DNA from: Diphasiastrum complanatum
Lineage: Eukaryota; Streptophyta; Lycopodiopsida; Lycopodiales; Lycopodiaceae
Assembly: GCA_029204225.1 (NCBI GenBank)
Contig: CM055099.1
Coordinates: 44,216,036 to 44,280,035 of the forward strand
DNA: 64,000 bases
Direction: 5' to 3'
Shown one piece after another: positions 40,641-51,600 of this stretch. The notes beneath the pieces were generated by a model. That model was not told the DNA's origin, ran no database searches, and saw only the letters and a program-made list of their open reading frames with translations. Positions within the stretch are counted from its first letter, which is position 1. Each line of letters begins with the position of its first letter. Made by a program: the position numbers and the translations under genes.

Positions 40641-40859
40641 AGCTATCTTGTTGTGGATCATAGTGTTAATGGATGTAGTGTTAATGTTTAGGGTTAATGG
40701 ATGTTAGAGTTAGATTTGGATCTTCCATTCATGCTGAAATCTGAACTATACTATCGCTCTCATGGGAACGAATCTATGCGTGACAACGAACTTCATCTCT
40801 TTGATGCTAGATTGATTAGATCTTGGATTCAGGTTAGGCAAGGAAAGAAAACCACTACA
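40438..40859 (+). repeat. Inverted fragment of the tRNA-Asp gypsy LTR
   Basis: Reverse-complement match to 37901 to about 38270 (shared phrases such as GATTGATGAATGTC, CATCTCTCATGCTTT and CTATCGCTCTCATGGGAACG). It ends at CCACTACA, the LTR terminus, with no PBS after it. The other end is truncated. It contains a GA array absent from the other copy. Confidence 0.85.
40566..40638. repeat. (GA)n microsatellite, 73 bp
   Basis: Perfect GA repeat inside the LTR fragment, at the position where the other LTR copy has only a short imperfect CT-rich stretch. Confidence 0.95.
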
Positions 40860-40881
40860 TGGAGCAAGAAGTAAAATTATG

Positions 40882-41395
40882 CTACAACAAGAAGTGATTG
40901 ATTCTTTCATACCAGGCTTTGGGAGCTTGCTTAAGACCATATGTCTTGTGCAATTTACATACCAAATGCTCTTTGCCTTGAAGGATGTAATCTTCTGGTT
41001 GATAAAAGAATATGTCTTCCTGTATATATCCGTGTAGGAATGCTATCTGGACGTCCATTTGGTGAATGTCCAAATCTTTTGCAACAGCTATAGCCAGCAA
41101 GGTGCGAATAGATTGATGCTTTACCACTGGATTGAAGGTGTCAATGTAATCTATTTTATAAACTTGCTCAAATCCTTTAACCACTAAATGAGCTTTTTCA
41201 TTTGGATATTGATCCATCTAGCTTAAGCTTTAGCTTGAAGATCCATTTAGAGCTAATAGGCTTTATACTTGCAAGAGGATTAACAAGACTCCAGGTCTTG
41301 TTCTTCATCAAGGAATGGTACTCAGCATCCATGACAGATTTCCATTCGTCAGTTGTTTGTCTAGTAGACAATTTTCACAGACAATCTAATTAATT
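40882..41395 (-). pseudogene. Copia reverse transcriptase N-terminal fragment
   Basis: Minus strand: SVMDAEYHSLMKNKTWSLV, SKWIFKLKLKLDG, then after a break AHLVVKGFEQVYKIDYIDTF and DIHQMDVQIAFLHGYIQEDI, ending GLKQAPKAWYERI. The YVDD motif lies beyond the truncation. It opposes the integrase fragment at 40079 across the gypsy LTR piece. Confidence 0.88.
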
Positions 41396-43800
41396 ATAGA
41401 GACAACATTGGGAGTTTTCATCACTATTCCATCGAGCGGAGTGCATATGACCTAGTGATGGGCTACATTTGCTATTTGGGTATCACAGGGCCAAATTCGG
41501 GGCAATTTTTGGCTTGTGAAACCTGCTACAGGGCGGTACAATGAGGCATAGTCACTTCTAAATCATTATTGCTTACTTTTGACAGGGTAACGGGGTGTTT
41601 TGAAGCAATAAATGTTGTATGGGGATGAATGATTGCGAAATTGTGTGGAGAAAGCTATTATTGGTGATGGAAGTGCAGTTTGGCAGCGTGACTACTCATC
41701 ATTGGCGACAATTTTGAGAGGGCAAGCAATCACAGGTCAGAGGCAGGCATGGTATGCCAGTTATAGGTGAAATATTCTTGTGATTAGATTCAATTCTTGG
41801 GGTTTAAACCAACCAACATCATGTGGCATTTAGGGGGAATCGATAGTGGCATTGTCGAGTTAGGTGATAGCTGCATTGACACACACATCTATAGCTTGGA
41901 AAATTCTCGTTCGGAGAGAAATATGGGCTAACTTGGAGGTACACACATTTTGGGGGTCACGGGTGATGGAAGTGCGAGGTGGTGCCAATTGGAAGCCATT
42001 GTGCAAGATAGCGGACTTGCGTTGGATGAACTGTGTGTGGGACATGCAGAGGATGAAGAACGGGTTAGTAATCATACTTTGGAGACTCTTGGTGAGTGGT
42101 GAACGTGATGATTTTGCAGTTTTACAGTTGGTAAGTCAATTTTGATCAAGTCATTGTAGCTGTGGAGCAGTGTATCAAGCTTGTCATCGAAGAGATACAC
42201 TTCAATTGCCAATTTGGATAAGTCAAGTCAATTTGCTATATCAGTATTGCATCAGGGATGTAGATTCCAGTGATGACACGGTGTAGATCGTTTAGTTTGG
42301 GCCATGGAAGATCTCATAGGTTCACTTGGAGAAATATTGGCATGTCACATCATGTGAGGGACTTGATGGTGGCTCTGGAGTTCACATCTCAGTGTATTCT
42401 CAGGGAATGGTTTGAAATCACTCACAGGAGCTTGGATTTAGCTCGGGAGAATACAGGTGGGGCATTATAGGGGGTAGACGTTAAGATCTTTGAGATTGAG
42501 GATGACATTGGGATACCTAATAGGGATAGGACTGTAGGATGACAAGAGATGATCATCAGAGGGCAGCTATCTCATATTGGACTTGAGTCATTGGACATGA
42601 CTTACAGGGGCAATTCATGATGGAATCAGGAAGCTGCAAATGCAAATGGGCAAGATCTGAAGCTTTGGGAGCCAGCTCTAGTTTGGAGAGCTGATGGAGG
42701 TTGCACGATTGGGTGTGATCGAAGGGCAAACACTATGATGGTTGTTTTTCCAAAGCATGGGAAGTTGAGCCTATATGAAATGTAGGAGAGGCAAATCATC
42801 ATTAGTATCTCTGGGAGATGGGCGAGCTACTCAAGTATAGCCTATGGTGATATTTGTGTACATTCATTCATTGAGTCCTTGGTAGAATCTTGCGCTTGGA
42901 GCATGGGAAATGGATGGAAATCAGCTTTCAGGGCTTCTTGATCAATTGGATATGCTTGGATGTGAGGGAATCTTGGTTACAAGTGTAGGCCATAGTTGAG
43001 GACCTGATTTGAAGACCAGTGGTGTAGTAGCAGATCTACAGGTGACAGGTGCTGGTACGACATGATACCACAGTTTGCACAAGCATGGTAATGTATTTGA
43101 CATATTCGTGCTGGTTTGCATGAATGTGTGCTCGCATGTTACCTTGTCACGGGAGTCTAGATCTGAGTCGAAGTTGTATATGGTTGTGCATTGGATACGT
43201 CATAAACAAAGTAGTCATTTTATGCTCATTGACTTGTCATTATTCTATTAGCTGTCTATTTGGTGAGGGTATAGTCTTACAGTGGCAATAAGATTTCCTC
43301 AAGTTGTGCTCATTTATGCCAGCTTTACAGGTTTGTACTTATAACTGCCTGATAGGATGTCAGTCTAGCTAGATGGAGGATGTAAGTCTCATGGTGGCAA
43401 TGAGATTTCCTTAGTTTGAGCCATGTCGCTCATGTGGTCTACTTGTGATCAAGTCGGCAGATTGGGGACGAGTCAGTTGGTTGAGAGTGTGGTAGACTCT
43501 CTATATAGCATTGTGTTTGCATGATACTTTGTGTGCCAAACCTGGTGGTTTGATGGTGTGCTTGAGTGTGAGTCAAGTACAAGGTAGCAAGGTATTTTTA
43601 TTATAAGCTCGAAATGCAGTATTGTAATTAACTGTACATATATTCAATTAATTAGGATTTATAGTTTTCAGTAGTAATCGAGATTGGACCCACACTTGTT
43701 ATATCAACTGGGCATTTGTCCTGTAGACGAATACTTGGAATAGCCAAGTAGCCACATGTGAGAAAAGTTAGCTTGTATAGTGTTATTTACAATACTTGCT
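41396..43800. other. Anonymous, relatively G-rich block
   Basis: No gene recognised. Composition differs from the AT-rich DNA around it: G-rich on the plus strand and many short open frames. A duplicated phrase (GTGGCAAT[A/G]AGATTTCCT) occurs at 43279 and 43395, about 116 bases apart. TATA-like CTCTATATAGC near 43498 could be an LTR promoter, but no ends were found. Confidence 0.35.
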
Positions 43801-43809
43801 ATACTCGGG

Positions 43810-44226
43810 GGCATGTTCCAAGTTTGTCGGTCAAATTTGGCCATACTGGGCAAGAAAGGCCATTATGCCACCAATTGCTTCAAGAAGAAGAATCAACTCA
43901 ATCAAGCCAACATCACCAATGTGTATTTCAAGTGATGGAGAAGGCTCTCTTATGGCATCAAGCTTCTCCTCTTCCACCTTCAACAAGGATGACTCATGGT
44001 ATATTGATAGTGAAGCATCTTCACATATGTGTGGCTCCAAGCACTCTTTTTCATCTATTATATGCCTTATGATGGAGTCAAGAAGACCATATACATTGCA
44101 AGTGAGCATGACTGCAATATTGAAAGAGTAGGGATTATTCCCTCGAAGCTTGCATCTTCCAAAGATCTCTTTTTCAACAATGTTCTTTTTATCCCAAGGC
44201 TTACAAAGAACATCTCAAGTTTATGA
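43810..44226 (+). pseudogene. Copia gag tail and protease fragment
   Basis: A decayed zinc-knuckle region (KAIMPPIASRRRINSIKP frame) leads to SDGEGSLMASSFSS and the protease site WYIDSEASSHMCGSK, where relatives have DSGAS, so the catalytic glycine is replaced by glutamate at 44012-44014. The end reads VLFIPRLTKNISSL. It matches 3955-4260 of the first copia. Flanks are unrelated. Confidence 0.8.
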
Positions 44227-44530
44227 TCTCTCCCACCACTTTATCTAACCGTTCCTTTCTCTCCTTCCACTTGGGTCACACGCACCTTGAAGGCTCCTCG
44301 TCCCCTCACATTGATCATTAAGCCTGCTATACCTTTGACTTGACTTACTTTCCCAAGTACCAAGATGCTATCACCTCTCGTCTACCCCACATGCCATATG
44401 CCAGGATTTTGGGAAACCCAATCACCACAAGCATTGCTTCTCTACCAAACCCTCTAAACAAGCCTTTCATTTTGCATTCATTTGAAGTACATGGTGTGAT
44501 GAGAATACTCCAACAACATATGTTGGACAC
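44227..44530 (+). pseudogene. Small LINE endonuclease and copia integrase scraps
   Basis: 44227-44390 reads SPTTLSNRSFLSFHLG and FPKYQDAITSRLPH, collinear with the LINE ORF2 at 24482-24640. 44450-44520 reads KPFILHSFEVHGVMRIL, like the copia integrase at 9465-9510. Both are short and decayed. Confidence 0.4.
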
Positions 44531-46485
44531 CGACATTCTTCAAAAGCACACATTGTCACATCTTTTTTATACACTCAAATAGTTGACATATACTAGTTGT
44601 TGAATTTCAATATTCACATCGACAACACATATGCATAATTCATGACACCTCGCAACGTTGGACTCCAAAAGAAAAATCATATGTTGGGTGGGGCAAAGAG
44701 CATATTTTGAACATATGCTCTTATCATCAGAATTCAAAGTGTCATAGATCAACAAACTATTGTGAAAATTCTCAACAACCCATTGTCAAAAATATTGTGG
44801 TATGTTGTTGTGGTGTACAACACCACTAGCATGATGGCATCAATATGCACTTTAAAATATGACAATGAATGTGTATTGTTGACTTTATGACAAGAATTGA
44901 TATGTGCTACATAGCTTTTCATTAGGAGACAATGTCAATTGCCCTTGTTAGCTTGATCTTCTCAGAATATAACTTCAAGAAGAAAAAGCTAATTTTGACA
45001 AGACACTACACAATCAATGGCATATCACCTCCCCTCCCCCGTAAGACACTACACAATCAATGGCATATCATCCCCTCTCGTGCCACACACACACACACAT
45101 CATCATCATCATCATCACAGTAATTGAAGTTATTATCTTCACTACACTCAGCAAATTGGTAGCACAATAAAACCTCACCACCATCCTACTTGGATGACTC
45201 CATTAGTGCATCTTTGCTTATGTGCAATTTATTCATCAACCCTAAACCCTAAACATTTATAAGCTTTAACTTTCTCTTCATAACTAGCAAAAATGCACAT
45301 ACACCTTACAACCAAAGACATTTTAATTGGCTATGTTAGGCTTTCTACATATAAAAGCTTATTCTAGTGTCATGTGAGGTAAAGCAACTATAGGACTGTG
45401 GATTTGGAGGAGCACAACATATTGCAAGCTTTGTATAAAGAAAGTTTGGCAATCCGGATCTTCAGCTTTCAACAATTGTCACACTCTTTTTTCTCAACAA
45501 CATCATTTTTTTGGTGGTGAATAGGATTTTGAAAAGTGCCTCTCAATCCCAATTTGCCTACAAAAGGCTTTTAACTATGTAGATGACCTCCACTATTCAA
45601 TCTCAAGATTTTAGTCTTTTCCCAGTTTTGCCAAGATTTTGATCTTTTTCTAGTTTGTCTTTATACCAATGCCCTAAACCTCTTAAGCAAGCAAACACTT
45701 CTTATTTAAGATTTAAAAAATAGATTCAAGTCTTTATAGATTTATCATCAATGAAGATCATAAAGTAACAGGACTTACCTTGCAACATCATCTTCATTGG
45801 ACTACATAAATAATAATTCACACTCCAATAATTGCTCTTTTGCACTCTTTTAAAACTTTTCTTGTGCAAACAAAGATTGGTCCTTATCAATGAGAAATGG
45901 CGAACAACATATTAAATCCAACTTTTTAAGAGATAAAAGCTTTTAAAGTTCAAATCTCCCATTCAATGATGTGATAACGTACTTTTCATGTTAATGGATG
46001 TGAGTAGTCCATGCTTAATACCATTTGTAGTTGTGATCTTAGCATCTTATTTAAACTATCTAATGCTACCTTCCATTACAGCTCTAACAATAACTATGTA
46101 GTTAAGATTCTTGTCCATCATGGTACAATCATAATTGTAAAAACTATCTTCTAATTGTGATTATCTAGCACATCGACTATTTTTTTTATTTCTTTTAATA
46201 CAAAACTTCTACAATCTGTTTCAAGGTTTTACCATGAAGTTGTATAGGGATTGTGCATATCCCATTCTAAGGAACATGTCCCCATTGACCTAACAACTTG
46301 TGTCTCCGCAATTATATTGTGTCATGCTATAAAACTAACTCTTATTGCTAGATATGTGACATGTAATTCCAAGACTGCCAAGATCATAAGTAGGATGCTA
46401 GTCCCAATGAACACATAGAGATTGGATGCTGGAGAGAGATGACAATCCAGTAGCATGTAGCTACTACTCACCTATCAAAGTCTCC
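44531..46485. other. Anonymous DNA with small tandem repeats
   Basis: No gene recognised. 45000-45047 is duplicated at 45048-45090 (AGACACTACACAATCAATGG, period about 48). A short (CA)n at 45084-45099 runs into (CAT)n at 45098-45117. Confidence 0.5.
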
Positions 46486-46489
46486 TTTT

Positions 46490-47770
46490 GGATTGGCCTA
46501 TGTGTAGACTTTCCATCTTTGGAAATTCAAGATGAAGGTCGTGTTGATGGCCAAGGAATTATGGGAAATAATTGCAGGTATTGAATTACTTCCCATTGTC
46601 GATAAACAAGCATTTCCAAGTGGAAGCTCAGGGATGGTAAGACTTTTGCCTTAATCACCCTTAACATCTTTGACATACATTGGCCACATCAGACAAGCCC
46701 AATCTTCAAAAGAAGCTTGGGATGTATTGCGTACACGTTACGAAGTGAGAGATGTCACTTCAAAGCTGCATTTGAGGAGAAAATTCTTCTCACTCATAAT
46801 GTTAGAAGATGATTTTGTTCAGAATCACATAAACTAGTTTAAGAGTCATATAGATCATATGGCAGTAATAGGTTTAGTGGTCAAAGATTTAGACGTTGTC
46901 ATGACCTTACTATCTAGTTTGCCATCCTCTTATGAAAAATGGGTGATGATTGTTTCGACCCACTAAAATATTACTTTGTCCAGAGTTGAAACCATGCTAC
47001 TACAGGAGGAAACTCGAAGGAATGGAGCATCCTTGTCCTCCATCAACGATTGACATGCTTTGTTCTCCAATAAGAATTCCAAGAGCAACAAAGAAGAAGG
47101 CTGTCAAACAATTCGATAACAATCAGAAGTAGTCACAAAAGCAAGATCCGAACTAGAATCAGCAGCCTACTTAGGACAAGAAAAGGATGTTCTGCAAATA
47201 TCACAAGAGAACGAATCAGAGATATAGGATTGCTGAATACTCATGTTAAAAAACAATAAAAGGAGCAGCTGAATCAACAAGCTAATGCATGTATTCAAAG
47301 TAGAACTTCATGGTGAATCATCACCATGTCGATCGTAATGAGGAATGATGTCTCGATGCAGGAGCAATACAACACATGACAAGCTATCAAGAATGGTTCA
47401 TCAACTATTCATGCAAATTGGCTAGGCGATATCGGCACAAGAAAATCCACCTATGGATTTGTCTTTTTGCTCAATAATCGTCCAATATCTTGGAACAATA
47501 AAAAAACAGACCTCCATTGCAATGTCTTCGGCAGAGTCAGAATACAATGTAGCCTCTGAAGCTACTAAAGAGACAATAAGTTTCAACTTCTTTTTTGACA
47601 TTGGTCTCAAACAATCTACTCCAATGATTATTCAGTGCAACAATCAGAGTGTCATTACAATATCTATCAATCCTAGATTTCACTCTAGGAGCAAGCACAT
47701 CGAGATCAAGTACCACTATATCAGGAGAAAAATGCTTAACAAGGAGATGAATCTAAAATTTTGCTGAATA
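46490..47770 (+). pseudogene. Copia with integrase and RT deleted: gag-protease-RNase H
   Basis: Three frames are needed. Gag: SKLHLRRKFFSLIMLEDDF, SHIDHMAVIGLVVKDLD and LLSSLPSSYEKWV (46760-46945). A degenerate zinc-knuckle region follows (KRMFCKYHK). Protease: CLDAGAIQHMTSYQEWF (47355-47400). It then jumps directly to RNase H at about 47418: GDIGTRKSTYGFVFLLNNRP, SIAMSSAESEYNVASEATKE and SKHIEIKYHYIRRKM. Integrase and RT are wholly absent. A purine tract follows at 47877-47887. The collinear ends and missing middle mark an internal deletion in one element. Confidence 0.82.
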
Positions 47771-47888
47771 TAGTATATGGCAGCTTGTATCTTTACAAAA
47801 GGGTTAAGTCAAGAAGCACATAAGAATTTTTGTGCTATCTTCAACTTGGAAATTAGGGCATTCAAGAATCCAGATTAAGAGAGGGCGT

Positions 47889-48300
<412 letters not shown>

Positions 48301-49611
48301 GTGAAAGAAAAGCTATTAACTCCTTTTACCAAATACAAGGTTATGCACTTAATCCTTGAATATCCTAGGCACAATTTAGGCTTGAACTAACTGTATTTTA
48401 GTGACTTTGTAGAATAATCTACAATTGTTTATACACATTATGCTCAATTTAGAGGACCAGACCAAACATTCTGACTTTGTCATCAGGGAAAAGTCGATCC
48501 AAGACTTTATGACAGTTCACCTACATGTACATAGTCTTTATCACTTAAAAGGCGGTTACCAACTACAAGGCGGCTGTAATCAATTAAGTAGGTAGAAAAG
48601 TACTAAGGTTTCTTGATTTGAATAAGAAAGTTCTAAGATCTCTCAAATGGGACTATAATGTTTTTTGAAGTTGTACAACCGAAATATTCTCACACCCACA
48701 CATTACATTCGATAATGTTCAAATTCATTGCATATTATAAAAATCATCGCTTGTCTCCACTATTGTGGATTGATGAGAGTACTTGTCGATAATTCTAAAA
48801 AATGCCTTTTAGTGAACATTATTTAGTTGGTTATTATGGGCATGTAATCCATAGCTTCAAATATGCTTTTCTTAAATAGAATAATTTTTTTTTGTCAAAA
48901 AGTCCTTTGGTCATGAAAGGTGAACTAAATGCCACCTGAATATTTTTTCTCATGTTGAATGAAAAAAATGAATCATTTTGTCATGACAAGTTAGAGGGAT
49001 GCATGCGTAAAAGCCTTTTCCCCTACATGAAGTGTGACGATGAGAGTGCTTGGAGCGTGTTAACAATGAGTTTGAGACGAGAGCCCTTCACCCCCTTATG
49101 TTAAGTGTGACTCCTAACTATTGTCTACTTTATGAAGTGTGACTCCTAATCATGATAGTTGTTGCATTGTGTAACAATGAGTTTGAGACTTGCAAGGGGC
49201 CAAAGCCCTTCACCCCATACATAAAGTGTGAGCATAAAAATATTATGGAAGGAGTTGGGCATATGACATTCTAGCTATGCTCCTTCCATTGGGTAATGGA
49301 TAGTTGGGCTTTTGTCACATGACCATTATGAAATAAAATTTGCATTTGAAAAACATAATATTTTCAAAAATGAAAATGGTGGGTCATGGAAGTGCTACCT
49401 AGTACCCATTATGCTTTGTAAGCAATTTGAAAGATGGGCATAGAAAGCCCAACTATTCATTATGCAATGGAAGTAGTTGGGTAGATGAGAGTTTCCCAAT
49501 AAAGAGTCATAAGCAAGGCCCCTCCGAGTAAGAGTTGTAGGTTAGGGCCTCGCCCCAACTATATAATTTTCACTCCAATGCTATCTCCAATGGCAAATGC
49601 ACATGCCCATT

Positions 49612-49653
<42 letters not shown>

Positions 49654-50510
49654 GAGTTCTTCATTCAAAAAAGTCTCGCTGTGCTATTTGTTAGAACGAC
49701 GACCAAGTGTCATAAAATCCAAAGTAAAGGCCCATAATTAGTGCTAACCCCCCCCCCCCCCCTTCCTACTTGCACTAATGGAAGGAGTTGGGCATATGAC
49801 ATTCCGCCTAATAAAGAGTCATAAGCGAGGCTAGGAAGGAGCCGACTAGCAGATGATGCTCCGCTCGGCTCCTCCCATTAAGTAATAGATAGTTGGGCTA
49901 TTCTCACACGACCTTTATGAGGCAAAATTTTGCATTTGAAAAACATAATCAATTTTTTCTAAAATGAAAATGACGGGTTGTAGGAGTGTTGTCCATTTTA
50001 ATTTTAAGCACACTAAGGAATGGGTAGATAAAGCTTCAACTGTCCAATGAGTGTTTGCATTGTGTTAACAATGAGAATAAAACTTTTGGAGGAGGCTCTA
50101 GAGTCGGGATCTACAACAAGCATTTAGCTTAGAGCACGTTCCCATGCACCAAGTTCTCTATATCAACGAGTAGTGGTTTCATAGGGTGAGTAGAAGGGCT
50201 CTCTGAAGCCACTACTCTTGGGAAGACGGATTTGAAGTCTTCACTCACGGGATGGAGAATGTTGGAGAAAAAGGATTCGTGATTCATGTAATTCAGTGAG
50301 TAGTGGCAGTAGGGCTCTTTGAATCCACTACACACCGAAATAAGGAACTTAGCCTACATCGCAAATGCCAAAAAAAGTGGTTTTCGGATGTACACATCAT
50401 TCCATGAAGTAACTTTATTAGAATATCCGGGATGTGCAAGCTTTTTAAAATGCATGTGTTCGATAAGCTTGTACTTTCCAAATTGGAGGCCCATCTTGGG
50501 GGTGCATCCC
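48301..50510. other. Anonymous DNA with direct repeats, CT and C tracts
   Basis: No gene. GGAAGGAGTTGGGCATATGA begins at about 49239 and again at 49780. The surrounding ~170 bases (to ATTTGCATTTGAAAAACATA) are diverged copies of each other. Between them lie (CT)n at 49614-49651 and a 15-base C run at 49748-49762. AGTGTGACTCCTAA repeats near 49106 and 49138. A segment with GGGCTCT[C/T]TGAA[G/T]CCACTAC occurs at 50194 and 50314. Confidence 0.5.
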
Positions 50511-50514
50511 AGAT

Positions 50515-50676
50515 GTAGGAGACTGCATGTGGCCAGAATATCGAGTCGAATGGAGGGAAAATAATCCGTGATTCCTGTCCATGGAAAAGTGCTCTGTAGG
50601 AGAAATCACGTGGCCAGGCTATCGAGTCGGATGGAGGGAAAATTAAGCATGATTCGTGTCCATAGAAAAGTGCTTT
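50515..50676. repeat. 81-bp tandem duplication
   Basis: 50515-50595 and 50596-50676 both start GTAGGAGA and end near GGAAAAGTGCT or AGAAAAGTGCT, with CTATCGAGTCGGATGGAGGG-type sequence inside. Copies are diverged at scattered sites. Confidence 0.85.
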
Positions 50677-50707
50677 ACAACCCAAGTTACGAGATGGCTA
50701 GAAAAAG

Positions 50708-51122
50708 AGGATAAAGTGTAGCTTCGATGTGGTTGTGTGAGTATGTATGGAGAGGTGGAGAAGAGGATAAAGTGGAGCTTCGATGTGGATGTGGTTGTGT
50801 AAGTATGTATGTAGAGGTGGAGAAGAGGATAAAGTGGAGCTTCGATGTGGTTGTGGAAGTATGTATGTAGAGTTGGAGAAGAGGATAAAGTGGAGCTTCG
50901 ATGTGGATGTGGTTGTGTAAGTATGTACTTAGAGGCAGAGAAGAGGATAAAGTGGAGCTTCGATGTGGATGTGATTGTGTAAGTATGTATGCAGAGGCGG
51001 AGAAGACGATAAAGTGGAGCTTCAGGGATGTGGTTGTGTAAGTATGTATGCAAAGACGGAGAGGAGAAGAGGATAGGATAAAGTGGAGCTTCGATGTGGA
51101 TGTGTAAGTATGTATGAAGAGG
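50708..51122. repeat. 56-62-bp minisatellite, about seven copies
   Basis: Units begin AGGATAAAGTGGAGCTTCGA and continue to GTAAGTATGTATG...GAGAAG. Approximate starts are 50708, 50765, 50827, 50883, 50945, 51007 and 51071. Copies differ by presence or absence of a GATGTG hexamer and point changes. The array lies 0.5-0.9 kb upstream of the phosphatase start codon. Confidence 0.92.
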
Positions 51123-51299
51123 AGGGAAGTTATATGGGAGTGAAAGTGAGGTTGTTTAGGTTACATATGTAAAAGCGACAAATATGCAAGGCCAAGGGGA
51201 GGGGGGGATGGGCTGGAAAGGGGCATGCTGGATGGCAAGTGCATCAATCAGAGGCTGACGCCTGGGGCCCTGCTGCCTGGTGCAGTGAGTGAATTCTCT

Positions 51300-51600
51300 C
51301 GCTTAAGAGCGGCTCGCACCTGAACACGAAAAGAACACACCAACGTGACGACATCTCTGCGTAGGCAAAAGCAAGCGCTCACTCTCATCACTCTCATCAT
51401 TCATCATCGCTGCTGCTGCTTCTCACAGAAAAAGCAAGCCAGCCAACGATCGATCGAGCGAGCGAGATCAAGAGAGAGCGAGCTCGATCCATCGAGAGAC
51501 AGAGCGATCAGCGAGAGAGACAGAGGAAGGGTGGATGAGTAGATTGGTGTGAAGGAGGAGCAGATTTGAGGGTGGAGAGGAGAAGAAGACAGGAGGTGGA
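51300..51600 (+). promoter_or_regulatory. GA-rich promoter/5' leader of the phosphatase gene
   Basis: A (CTG)n run (51409-51420) is followed by a GATCGA/GAGCGA-rich purine stretch (51446-51530) and a purine leader up to the ATG. Composition changes sharply from AT-rich repeats to GC-rich here, as at plant gene starts. No convincing TATA box was seen. GA-rich leaders are common at plant promoters. Confidence 0.45.

Noticed and set aside
50643-51053. 136-codon minus-strand ORF with repeated HTYTITSTSKLHF-type units
   Set aside because: It arises from the 62-base minisatellite and has no independent support as a gene.
50708-51122. CRISPR-like array of short repeats
   Set aside because: Units are contiguous, without unique spacers, in a plant nuclear context; it is a minisatellite.
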